A model generated the notes under the pieces. The model ran no database searches, had not been told where the DNA came from, and worked only from the letters and a program-made list of their open reading frames with translations. A stretch of 5,445 nucleotides of DNA, from the NCBI GenBank assembly GCA_016764535.1, contig JAESRR010000170.1, positions 17,199-22,643 of the forward strand. Direction: 5' to 3'. This document shows, one piece after another, positions 1 to 5,430 of this stretch. Each line of letters starts with the position of its first letter. Positions within the stretch are counted from its first letter, which is position 1. Made by a program: the position numbers and the translations under genes. Source of the DNA: Cohaesibacteraceae bacterium. GTDB taxonomy: Bacteria > Pseudomonadota > Alphaproteobacteria > Rhizobiales > Cohaesibacteraceae.

Positions 1-1
1 C

Positions 2-160
2 TGCGATGCCTTCCCATTGATTGCGAAATTGATAAATACCGGCACAATTTTGCAATATCGATATGAACGGCCTGATGGACAGTTTCTTGATGAATTCAAG
101 GTCACACAATTTGAATGTGATGAAGTCATGCGGATTAAAGAAAATTTGTCGACCAAATAA
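2..160 (+). CDS. C-terminal end of an unidentified protein (partial)
   Basis: An open frame enters from the left edge and runs 52 codons to a TAA at 158-160. The composition looks like real protein (for example YRYERPDGQFLDEF, then a Cys and charged residues up to ENLSTK), with alternating hydrophobic and polar residues suggesting a terminal beta-strand region. The other plus frame that starts at base 1 hits a stop near position 64, so this is the only sensible plus-strand frame here. The start lies outside the window. I do not recognise the family. The gene converges with the minus-strand gene ending at 235, and a hairpin overlaps its stop codon. It could still be a chance open frame, since only 159 bases are visible. 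Confidence 0.55.
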   Translation, partial: CDAFPLIAKLINTGTILQYRYERPDGQFLDEFKVTQFECDEVMRIKENLSTK

Positions 161-183
161 TCCAACGGAGTTTTGGAGTTATT
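156..183. terminator. Possible hairpin between convergent genes
   Basis: AATAATCCAA (156-165) pairs with TTGGAGTTATT (173-183), giving ten base pairs with a single bulged G at 178 and a seven-base loop. It lies in the 74-bp gap between two convergent genes and overlaps the TAA of the left one. There is no clear T-run on either side and the stem is AT-rich, so termination is an inference from position rather than from a canonical structure. Confidence 0.35.
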
Positions 184-234
184 GTCCAGGTCGTTCAAAC
201 ATCTACTTTTGCAACTGAATTCGTTGTTCAAGCT

Positions 235-1278
235 CTACGAGCCTGGTTTCTGCTTCGGCAATCGATCCGCCCACCAGTACGGAAAACGTGAGATAACCGC
301 GCGTTGTTCGCGTGTCACGGTTCTGGCGGCAACATATGTATAGGTGTTGCGTCCTTTCGGTATGCGTCCCGAAATGACTGCTGATTTGAGAGATCGCCAT
401 AGTTCTTTGGAATGGTTCAGGACTTCGCCCCGGCGTGATAAAATTATGGATGAAGCCAGTCTTTCCAGAATCGAATCCGGTAGCACTGGATTTCCTTTAA
501 ATACTCTCCAGAAGATGACTTGCATGGCATCGGGTATGGGTTGGGTTATTACAGTTACATCATAGGTAAGTATCCCGGTTCTCTGTATGGCAGAATTGAT
601 GTCAAAAGCAGCGGAAGACCGGATCCCGATATGTGCCGCGGGATATTTAAACCCGTCGTGGGTTTTCAGTACATCGGCTGCAGATGATGTTGAAATGTTT
701 TGCGATTTGGCTGCACTGGTTTTTGTCCAGTCAGGTTCGGCAAAATCTTCCAGAATTTGCAATGTCCTTTGATATTGTGCCGTAATTTTGTCTCGTATTG
801 CTTTTGTTGAGCTGGATCCATCAACCATATCGAGAAGGGGATGCCCCTGATTGAAATTGATAACGGACTGTCTTGCCTGTTTGAACTGTGTTTTTACAGC
901 GCTCATTATTTCGGGATTGTTGATTGATTTGAGCAGGCGTTTTTCCCAGACTTCATAATCCGGAGACATTTGAATTTTGCCAGTCTCGGCTGTGAACTGA
1001 ATGCTGCGAAGTCTTTCCAGTGACCAACGGGAGTATGTGTAGACAAAATTTTCTTTTATCAATGTTTCAACGTCGTCTACGAGGACGGCAGACTTGTCAT
1101 TGATTTGCTTGATTGCGGTCCAGAATTTTTCGTGAATTTGCGGTGTAAGATCAGTTTGCCCGCCTACAACACCCATGATCAATACAAATTGTTCTTCCGG
1201 GATTTCGATTAGTTTTGCTTCGGCGGACTTGATCAGGAATGTGTTCGCAATGGCCAAACTGACAAGAAGAACAACCAT
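235..1278 (-). CDS. Putative exported protein of unknown function
   Basis: This 347-residue protein is not one I recognise. From the ATG at 1278 the first 21 residues are hydrophobic (MVVLLVSLAIANTFLIKSAEA) and end in AEA followed by Lys, a good signal peptidase I site, so export to the periplasm is inferred. No lipobox Cys is visible. The mature part is mostly helical with many charged residues, a polar Ser/Thr/Ala-rich linker near residues 183-200, and a basic C-terminus with a YWW motif. The start is uncertain: the frame stays open upstream to a TTG at 1383, and a TTG at 1308 would add two Arg before the hydrophobic core, which suits a signal peptide better. None of these starts has a clear Shine-Dalgarno site. 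The gene follows the TetR gene on the same strand, 111 bp after its stop (6 bp if the TTG at 1383 is used), so co-transcription is plausible. A regulatory link is inferred only from this position. Confidence 0.7.
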   Translation of the reverse strand: MVVLLVSLAIANTFLIKSAEAKLIEIPEEQFVLIMGVVGGQTDLTPQIHEKFWTAIKQINDKSAVLVDDVETLIKENFVYTYSRWSLERLRSIQFTAETGKIQMSPDYEVWEKRLLKSINNPEIMSAVKTQFKQARQSVINFNQGHPLLDMVDGSSSTKAIRDKITAQYQRTLQILEDFAEPDWTKTSAAKSQNISTSSAADVLKTHDGFKYPAAHIGIRSSAAFDINSAIQRTGILTYDVTVITQPIPDAMQVIFWRVFKGNPVLPDSILERLASSIILSRRGEVLNHSKELWRSLKSAVISGRIPKGRNTYTYVAARTVTREQRAVISRFPYWWADRLPKQKPGS

Positions 1279-1389
1279 TCTGGATGAAACGAATAATCTG
1301 TTTTGCAAAACTATCGCCGATCTGTCTTGAACACGTTTTGATTGAAATTTAGAATATAGAACGCACAGATTATCGGCAAGCAAGAAAAA

Positions 1390-2007
1390 TCATTTATTTT
1401 CCGGTGGCAACATAACAATGTTGGGAATGACATTGCTGAATACATCGGCGAAAGTTGTCGTTCTGATGGGGTGATAGCCTGGCCTGGCGCGGTGTCCACG
1501 AGACAGATCTGCAAAGCCATGTACCAGTGACCAGATCCGGATTTGAAGAGTTTGCAGGTGATCGGGATTATCCGCAAAAGGCAGACAGCCCTTAGCCAGA
1601 ATTTCAAATGCTGTTCCACTGGCTTTCTGCAAAGCCGGATCGCTAAAATCGGGCACACTTGATGTAAACATTAACTCAAACAGGGCTTCGTTTGTTTCGG
1701 CGAAGGTGAGGTAGCCTTCACAAATTGCCAATAATTGCGCGTATGAGTTCGGGTTCGCGTGTTCCAGATCAGCGGCCATACTTTGATTAAGACGTTCAAA
1801 CCCAATTGTAACCAATGCTGTGAGAATACCCGCCAGTCCGCCAAAATGATGTGCCGGTGCAGCATGGGAAACCCCGGCAAGTGCGGCACATTTTCTTAAA
1901 CTCAATGCGCCAAGACCGCCTTCATTTATCAGTTTCAAAGCTGCCTCGATAATGGCCTCACGCAAGTGCCCATGATGATGACTGTTCTTTTTGGTTTTGA
2001 TGCTCAT
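1390..2007 (-). CDS. TetR/AcrR-family transcriptional regulator (WHG-type C-terminal domain)
   Basis: The protein has 205 residues, typical for TetR repressors. The N-terminus carries the HHHGHLREAI stretch (residues 10-19) that matches the YHHGDLR signature of this subgroup. The helix-turn-helix spans about residues 33-55, with LSLRKCAALAGVSHAAPAHH as its core. In the ligand domain, YLTFAETNEALFELMF (99-114) and IWSLVHGFADL (158-168) match the pattern of the WHG-type TetR C-terminal domain. The ligand is unknown. The ATG at 2007 is preceded by an AAGAG-like ribosome site. The gene is divergent from the first DUF2306 gene, with 90 bp between them containing two palindromes of the right size for a TetR dimer. 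Autoregulation and repression of the membrane protein gene are therefore the likely roles; this is inference from layout, while the family call is secure. Confidence 0.93.
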   Translation of the reverse strand: MSIKTKKNSHHHGHLREAIIEAALKLINEGGLGALSLRKCAALAGVSHAAPAHHFGGLAGILTALVTIGFERLNQSMAADLEHANPNSYAQLLAICEGYLTFAETNEALFELMFTSSVPDFSDPALQKASGTAFEILAKGCLPFADNPDHLQTLQIRIWSLVHGFADLSRGHRARPGYHPIRTTTFADVFSNVIPNIVMLPPENK

Positions 2008-2027
2008 GGCTCTTTTTCACAAATAAA

Positions 2028-2042
2028 CTTGACAGTGTCAAG
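2028..2042. promoter_or_regulatory. Operator 1: perfect 15-bp palindrome
   Basis: CTTGACAGTGTCAAG is a perfect inverted repeat around a central G at 2035. It lies 21 bp upstream of the TetR start codon and contains a TTGACA hexamer on both strands, so a bound repressor would cover a -35 element. Its near-copy is centred 42 bp away. The TetR product is the obvious candidate to bind it, by inference. Confidence 0.75.
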
Positions 2043-2057
2043 ATGGTGTGACAAATA
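2029..2057 (+). promoter_or_regulatory. Candidate sigma-70 promoter for the first DUF2306 gene
   Basis: TTGACA at 2029-2034 is a consensus -35 hexamer. After a 17-base spacer comes CAAATA (2052-2057), a weak -10 match. Transcription would start near 2064, placing operator 2 just downstream of the start site and operator 1 over the -35. The spacing is right but the -10 is poor, so the exact promoter is uncertain. I could not find an equally convincing promoter for the minus-strand TetR gene. Confidence 0.4.
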
Positions 2058-2068
2058 GGCAAACATGA

Positions 2069-2085
2069 ACTTTACAGTGTCAAGT
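2069..2085. promoter_or_regulatory. Operator 2: imperfect palindrome, near-copy of operator 1
   Basis: ACTTTACAGTGTCAAGT is a 17-bp inverted repeat around G2077 with one mismatched pair (T at 2072 in place of G). Its core differs from operator 1 at a single base. The centre-to-centre distance of 42 bp is about four helical turns, so two dimers could sit on the same face of the DNA. It ends two bases before the AGGAG ribosome binding site (2087-2091) of the downstream gene. Confidence 0.72.
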
Positions 2086-2097
2086 TAGGAGTCGCAT

Positions 2098-2718
2098 ATG
2101 TCTTTCGCCGCAAAATCATGGAGAGTATTTATCTGGGTAACGTCGATTGGCGTCGCGTTGGTATCATATCGGTTTCTAGCGCTTGGGCTGGATGGAGCAT
2201 TTGAAGCCCTTGCACACCAGTTGAAAGAATATCGCATCGGTTTTTTTGTGCATGTGATTGCAGCGCCCATTGCCTTGTTTATTGTTCCGTTTCAGCTTTC
2301 GGAGAAATTTCGGAACAAATACCGGGTCATCCATCGTTATATGGGGCGGGTTTACTGCATTGCCATATTGTTCGCCGGTGTAACTGGTTTGATTATTGCA
2401 TTTAACGCTGGTGGTGGAACAACAGGTCGCTTTGGATTTGGTATTCTTGCTGTACTCTGGCTTGGCACCACTTACATGGGCTATGCAAAAGCCAGGGCGC
2501 GCAAGTTTGTCGAGCATCGCAAATGGATGTTCCGATCATTTGCCCTGACATTCGCCGGTGTGATGCTGCGGGTGATACTTCCTCTTGAATTGATTGGCGG
2601 GATGTCTTTTGACCAGGCATACATGATCGTCGCATGGGCCTGCTGGGTACCCAATCTTTTGATTGTTGAGTATTATTTACACCGGGAAGCGCGCAACAAG
2701 AAAATGGCTATCGGTTGA
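2098..2718 (+). CDS. DUF2306-type integral membrane protein (copy 1)
   Basis: The protein has 206 residues and about six membrane helices: 9-29, 48-67, 83-104, 112-131, 145-165 and 174-192. The pattern VHV at 51-53, IHRYMGR at 78-84, KFVEHRKWMFRS at 136-147, LR..LP near 157-162 and W..W..NL..VEYY at 180-193 matches the DUF2306 family of predicted membrane proteins, whose biochemical role is not known to me. The loops after helices 2 and 4 are strongly basic, so by the positive-inside rule the N-terminus and these loops are cytoplasmic. His79 and His140 then lie on the inner side and His52 near the outer side. The ATG at 2098 has AGGAG six bases upstream. The gene is divergent from a TetR repressor gene and the shared gap holds twin operators, so inducible expression is inferred. 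A diverged copy lies at 3676-4308. Confidence 0.88.
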   Translation: MSFAAKSWRVFIWVTSIGVALVSYRFLALGLDGAFEALAHQLKEYRIGFFVHVIAAPIALFIVPFQLSEKFRNKYRVIHRYMGRVYCIAILFAGVTGLIIAFNAGGGTTGRFGFGILAVLWLGTTYMGYAKARARKFVEHRKWMFRSFALTFAGVMLRVILPLELIGGMSFDQAYMIVAWACWVPNLLIVEYYLHREARNKKMAIG

Positions 2719-2739
2719 TTCATCCATCTTACGGATGTG

Positions 2740-2773
2740 CAAATATACCCTGGACTGATGTCCCGGGTATTTG
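2740..2773 (+). terminator. Probable terminator hairpin after DUF2306 copy 1
   Basis: Starting about 20 bases after the TGA of the membrane protein gene, the arms CAAATATACCCTGGAC (2740-2755) and GTCCCGGGTATTTG (2760-2773) pair around a four-base TGAT loop, with one T/C mismatch and small bulges near the base. The stem core is GC-rich, and the right arm runs into TATTTGTATT rather than a pure T-run. The position and stem suggest termination of the first DUF2306 transcript, and therefore separate transcription of what follows. Confidence 0.5.
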
Positions 2774-3004
2774 TATTGCGCAGGCAGGCTCACTCATACA
2801 TCTTTCGAATTGTTTGGTTGGAGCGCGCAAAAGATATCCGACCTACTATGAACAGTTGGGACGTGGCTGGAAGAATGAGGGGGCCACCTGTTCACAGCAA
2901 GTCGAATGGGCTGTTCCTTTGATGAAAACGGAGCGGTCCTGGAAGGCGTGAATGGATCCAATATTTGTTCCGAATTCGAACAGGAATCATTGTCCTCTGC
3001 TTTC

Positions 3005-3037
3005 GGGCTGGAACATATCGAACATCTGTTCCAGCCC
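3005..3037. repeat. Perfect 11-bp inverted repeat (strong hairpin)
   Basis: GGGCTGGAACA (3005-3015) and TGTTCCAGCCC (3027-3037) are exact reverse complements, separated by the 11-base loop TATCGAACATC. The loop repeats the GAACAT of the left arm. No T-run follows on either strand, so it is not a standard intrinsic terminator. It lies about 145 bases before the LuxR-type frame at 3182 and could be a protein binding site, an mRNA structure or a remnant. Confidence 0.6.
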
Positions 3038-3045
3038 TGCGATAA

Positions 3046-3195
3046 TCAAAAATTCTACTCCATTCCTACATCTGTTGGATTGAGCCGGAACCTCTAACAA
3101 CAGCAGAAACGCTGCTTGATATCTCGGAACGCATAATAATTGTGATTGCGATGGTGGCGATCGCCTGGAACATGAGCCGCATTGAAAAAAGTTAA
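3046..3195 (+). pseudogene. Out-of-frame N-terminal membrane segment of the LuxR-type regulator
   Basis: Between the stop at 3043-3045 and the TAA at 3193-3195, the frame beginning at 3046 reads into EPEPLTTAETLLDISERI and then a hydrophobic run, IIVIAMVAIAW, followed by NMSRIEKS and stop. This is what is expected just ahead of the coiled-coil and helix-turn-helix of the next frame: an N-terminal membrane helix followed by a charged linker. Removing one base from the AAAAAA run at 3185-3190 would join the two parts as MSRIEKVKTEQ and onward. No ATG is present before 3151, so the original start is not visible; the 5' part may be eroded or may use an unusual start. Either the gene is a pseudogene, or the frames are bridged by slippage, or there is a sequencing error in the A-run. 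Confidence 0.55.
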
Positions 3196-3556
3196 AACGG
3201 AACAAACTACTCTGCATACCAATCTTGAACGGGCAATTGCCCGGGGAGAAGAATGGAGAGAGAAAAGCAGAAAGCAAATTGGTCAGATGGGGCAAGCCAT
3301 CATTGCCCAGTTCGAGGTTTGGGAACTGTCACCAGCCGAAACCGATATTGCCGGGCTGATTTTGAAAGGTGCCAGCCTTAGGGAGATTGCTGTTGCAAGG
3401 GAAACCTCGGAAGTCACTATTCGTCAGCAGGCGCAGGGAATATATCGAAAGTCCGGTCTGACGGGTCGCGTGGAACTTTCCGCATATTTTCTTGAAAGCC
3501 TGTTTGAAGTGGCCGAATTTCGAAACGCCGTTGAGCAGCCTGAATACAAAATTTAG
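3182..3556 (+). CDS. LuxR-type helix-turn-helix transcriptional regulator (probably frameshifted at its N-terminus)
   Basis: The 124-residue frame holds a charged helix (about 5-45, with RGEEWREKSRKQIG typical of the linker) and a LuxR/GerE-like DNA-binding domain at about 49-105: LSPAETDIAGLILKGASLRE, then the recognition helix around TSEVTIRQQA (75-84), IYRKSGLTGR (87-96) and ELSAYFLESLF (98-108). This is the standalone HTH type often preceded by a membrane helix; no receiver or autoinducer domain is present. The only start in frame before the domain is a TTG at 3182 with no good ribosome site, and an in-frame stop lies at 3173-3175. The next Met is residue 36. The missing membrane segment is in the neighbouring frame, so the annotated start is probably an artefact of a one-base change. 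The gene lies 119 bp upstream of the second DUF2306 gene on the same strand and may regulate it. Confidence 0.75.
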   Translation: MKKVKTEQTTLHTNLERAIARGEEWREKSRKQIGQMGQAIIAQFEVWELSPAETDIAGLILKGASLREIAVARETSEVTIRQQAQGIYRKSGLTGRVELSAYFLESLFEVAEFRNAVEQPEYKI

Positions 3557-3620
3557 CGAAATTCCGGCAGGCAGGATCAGGTTAAACCGCAAGTGAAATA
3601 TCATCCATGAGTTGCCCGGC

Positions 3621-3647
3621 TTGAAATCACTTGTAGCAATGCATATT
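3621..3647 (+). promoter_or_regulatory. Weak candidate promoter for DUF2306 copy 2
   Basis: TTGAAA (3621-3626) and CATATT (3642-3647) resemble -35 and -10 elements with a short 15-base spacer; TATTTA at 3644-3649 gives 17 bases but a poorer hexamer. No copy of the TTGACA-G-TGTCAA palindrome seen before copy 1 is present here, so the two membrane protein genes do not appear to share the TetR operator. Confidence 0.25.
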
Positions 3648-3661
3648 TACGTAGGGTCATT

Positions 3662-3668
3662 AGGGGAG
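3662..3668 (+). promoter_or_regulatory. Ribosome binding site that decides the start of DUF2306 copy 2
   Basis: AGGGGAG is a strong Shine-Dalgarno match. It ends one base before the ATG at 3670 but seven bases before the in-frame ATG at 3676. Only the second spacing is functional in normal initiation, so 3676 is preferred. Confidence 0.75.
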
Positions 3669-3675
3669 AATGCAA

Positions 3676-4308
3676 ATGACTGCCACAGCGATATTTACCG
3701 GCCGAAATCTCTGGCGGATTTTTTTTACGGTTACGTCACTCGCCATTGCACTGGTTTCAATGCGATTTCTGGCGCTGGGGATGGCGACTGCTTTCCCGAA
3801 TATGCTGCATCACATACGGGCAGAAATACCGCTATTTTATGTGCATGTAGTCACCGGCCCTTTGGCGCTGGTTCTTGCTCCGTTGCAGTTTTCCAAAAAA
3901 ATCAGGGCAAAAATGCCGGCGGTACACCGCTGGATCGGGCGCACATATTGTTTGTGTGTCCTTGCGGGTGGAATCGCCGGACTGGTCATGGCAGTGAATT
4001 CAACCGAAGGGTTCTTCGCGCAATCCGGATTTTTCATTCTTGCTGTGCTGTGGCTGTCCATGACCGGTCTTGCTTTGACCAAAGCGCGGCAGAGAAAATT
4101 TGTTGAACATCGCAAGTGGATGATACGATCTGTTGCGATGACTTTCGGGGCCGTTACGCTGCGGATAGAATTGCCAATTCTTATGGTGGCAGGCACGTCG
4201 TTCGAAGTGGCATACAGCATTGTCGCCTGGAGCAGCTGGGCGCTGAACCTTGCTGTTGTTGAATATTATTTCAGGCGCAGCTCCCCAAGAGTATCTGTAC
4301 CCGCATAA
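3676..4308 (+). CDS. DUF2306-type integral membrane protein (copy 2)
   Basis: The protein has 210 residues from the ATG at 3676; an upstream ATG at 3670 would add two residues but overlaps the ribosome site spacing. It aligns end to end with copy 1, with roughly half the residues identical by eye, including RFLALG, VHV (His57), the HRWIGR block (His84), LAVLWL, KFVEHRKWM (His145) and VEYY at the end of the last helix. Six membrane helices and two basic cytoplasmic loops are again expected. The N-terminus is a little longer and the C-terminal tail is a short Ser/Pro/Arg stretch. The gene lies downstream of the LuxR-type regulator on the same strand and converges with the PdxA-family gene. Function is unknown; duplication followed by divergence under different regulators is the simplest explanation. 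Confidence 0.87.
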   Translation: MTATAIFTGRNLWRIFFTVTSLAIALVSMRFLALGMATAFPNMLHHIRAEIPLFYVHVVTGPLALVLAPLQFSKKIRAKMPAVHRWIGRTYCLCVLAGGIAGLVMAVNSTEGFFAQSGFFILAVLWLSMTGLALTKARQRKFVEHRKWMIRSVAMTFGAVTLRIELPILMVAGTSFEVAYSIVAWSSWALNLAVVEYYFRRSSPRVSVPA

Positions 4309-4395
4309 ACACTGAGAGTTCGCGTGAACGGGTGTGATTTTTCAAGCACCTGTTTGACTACATCCGGAGGTGCTGCCTGAACAGGCGACACAATT

Positions 4396-4429
4396 GAAAA
4401 ACCCCCCGGGAATGATCTCTCGGGATTTT
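4396..4429. terminator. Bidirectional intrinsic terminator between convergent genes
   Basis: CCCGGGA (4405-4411) pairs with TCTCGGG (4418-4424) around a six-base loop. On the plus strand the stem is complete with one G-U pair and is followed by ATTTTC. On the minus strand it has one A/C mismatch and is followed by GGGTTTTTC. It begins right at the stop codon of the PdxA-family gene and lies about 95 bases after the stop of the second DUF2306 gene, so it can serve both. Confidence 0.6.
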
Positions 4430-5430
4430 CATACCCGCCCCCAATGAGAAACCATATTGCAGGCGATATCAAATGCGGCTCGGGTCGCGCCAACGTCAGC
4501 TTTGCCCATGCCTGCAATATCAAACGCTGTTCCGTGAGCCGGGGTGGTAACAGGAAAGGGAATGCCGCCCTGAACTGTGACACCGCGATCGAACCCGAGA
4601 AGCTTGAGAGCGATCTGCCCCTGGTCATGGTACATAGTGATCACACCATCAATTTCACCGGCGACAGCTTTCAGAAAAACAGTATCGGAAGGCCATGGAC
4701 CATCGATGCAGAGTTGTTTGCCCGCCATTTTTTTGACAGCCGGTTCGATGATTTCGATTTCTTCCATGCCAAAATTTCCGCCATCACCGGCGTGTGGATT
4801 TAAAGCTGCAACAGACAGGCGAGGCCGTTTGATGCCCGATCTTTTCAGCGTACTGTCGATGAGATTAACGGCTGCACAAATCCGCTGTTCGTTGATTGCA
4901 TCAGCGACATCCCGCAGGGCAATATGACTGGTTACCCGGCTTGTCCAAATGCCATTCAGTGTATTGAGTTCGGAGATGTAGCCGGTAACACCAAGGCGTT
5001 CGGCGATGTAATGCAATTCATCAGAATGACCGAGCCCGGCCAAATGCATAGCAGCCTTGTTAAACGGAGCGAAAACAACAGCATCAATGATGTTATCCCG
5101 CGCCATGTCGAGAGCTAGATCAAGGGTGCGCAAGACACTTGTACCGGCAGCTTTTGATGCTTTTGCAAGTTCAACATCTTCGATCGCGATGGTATTGGTC
5201 GCATGGAGCGCCCAGTCATCTGTTGTTGTCCAGTCGCCTTCCAGCGCATCCAGCTGGTGCAGATCATGGGTCTCACCGGCAATTGTCTGACCGCGCTCAA
5301 ATATGTGACGGTCTCCGATCAGTAGTATATCTGCGGCTTGTTTCACACCATCCTGCGCCAACAAACGGGCAATGAGCTCCGGTCCGATGCCGTTGGGATC
5401 ACCGGGAATAAGTCCAATACGGGGTTTCAT
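4429..5430 (-). CDS. pdxA: PdxA-family dehydrogenase (4-hydroxythreonine-4-phosphate dehydrogenase-like)
   Basis: The protein has 333 residues, the usual PdxA length. Classical PdxA oxidises 4-phosphohydroxy-L-threonine with NAD in vitamin B6 synthesis, in the cytoplasm and as a dimer. Family motifs are clear: GDPNGIGPEL (10-19), GHSDE (134-138), TSHIALRDV (167-175), LNPHAGDGG (210-218), YHDQG (267-271) and HGTAFDIAG (299-307). His169, His213 and His268 correspond to the three metal ligands, and Lys276 to a substrate contact. However, the Asn and Arg that contact substrate in E. coli PdxA (283 and 292, from memory) align with Thr285 and Val294, and the usual GHTE reads GHSD. The symbol therefore marks the family; another phosphorylated or dicarboxylate hydroxy-acid substrate, as in PdxA2 or TphB-type relatives, is possible. 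The ATG at 5430 has AGGA seven bases upstream. No B6 gene is visible nearby. Confidence 0.88.
   Translation of the reverse strand: MKPRIGLIPGDPNGIGPELIARLLAQDGVKQAADILLIGDRHIFERGQTIAGETHDLHQLDALEGDWTTTDDWALHATNTIAIEDVELAKASKAAGTSVLRTLDLALDMARDNIIDAVVFAPFNKAAMHLAGLGHSDELHYIAERLGVTGYISELNTLNGIWTSRVTSHIALRDVADAINEQRICAAVNLIDSTLKRSGIKRPRLSVAALNPHAGDGGNFGMEEIEIIEPAVKKMAGKQLCIDGPWPSDTVFLKAVAGEIDGVITMYHDQGQIALKLLGFDRGVTVQGGIPFPVTTPAHGTAFDIAGMGKADVGATRAAFDIACNMVSHWGRV

Larger units (their letters stand above)
2719..3045. other. Gap without a convincing gene; possible decayed coding DNA
   Basis: No frame here gives a protein I can support. Short plus-strand frames exist at 2715-2951 and 2906-3097. 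Their best stretches (GRGWKNEGATCSQQVEWAVP, then in another frame FDENGAVLEGVNGSNICSEF) sit end to end near 2910-2925, as if one old reading frame had shifted. Neither piece is recognisable, and neither has a good ribosome binding site. Besides this the gap holds the hairpin at 2740-2773 and the strong inverted repeat at 3005-3037. It may simply be non-coding. Confidence 0.35.

Noticed and set aside
1369..1374. GATAAT on the minus strand as a -10 box for the exported protein gene
   Set aside because: No acceptable -35 hexamer lies 16-18 bases upstream; the best options are ATAAAT or AATAAA.
3011..3032. Possible SOS/LexA box (GAAC repeats, CGAACATCTGTTCC)
   Set aside because: The alphaproteobacterial box is a direct repeat GTTC with seven bases between; here the gap is five. 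The resemblance to the Gram-positive box has mismatches, and the bases are explained by the larger hairpin.
3612..4106. Long plus-strand frame overlapping DUF2306 copy 2
   Set aside because: Its product is Cys/His/Gly-rich with no family pattern and overlaps a clear membrane protein gene in another frame.
4375..4386. Short palindrome GCCTGAACAGGC
   Set aside because: Its two-base centre is too tight for a hairpin, it is unpaired with any other site, and it lies in the 3' gap between convergent genes; likely chance.
4266..4628. Minus-strand frame running from inside the PdxA-family gene to the end of DUF2306 copy 2
   Set aside because: It overlaps two well-supported genes, and its unique part (about 4309-4428) has no recognisable domain or start signal.
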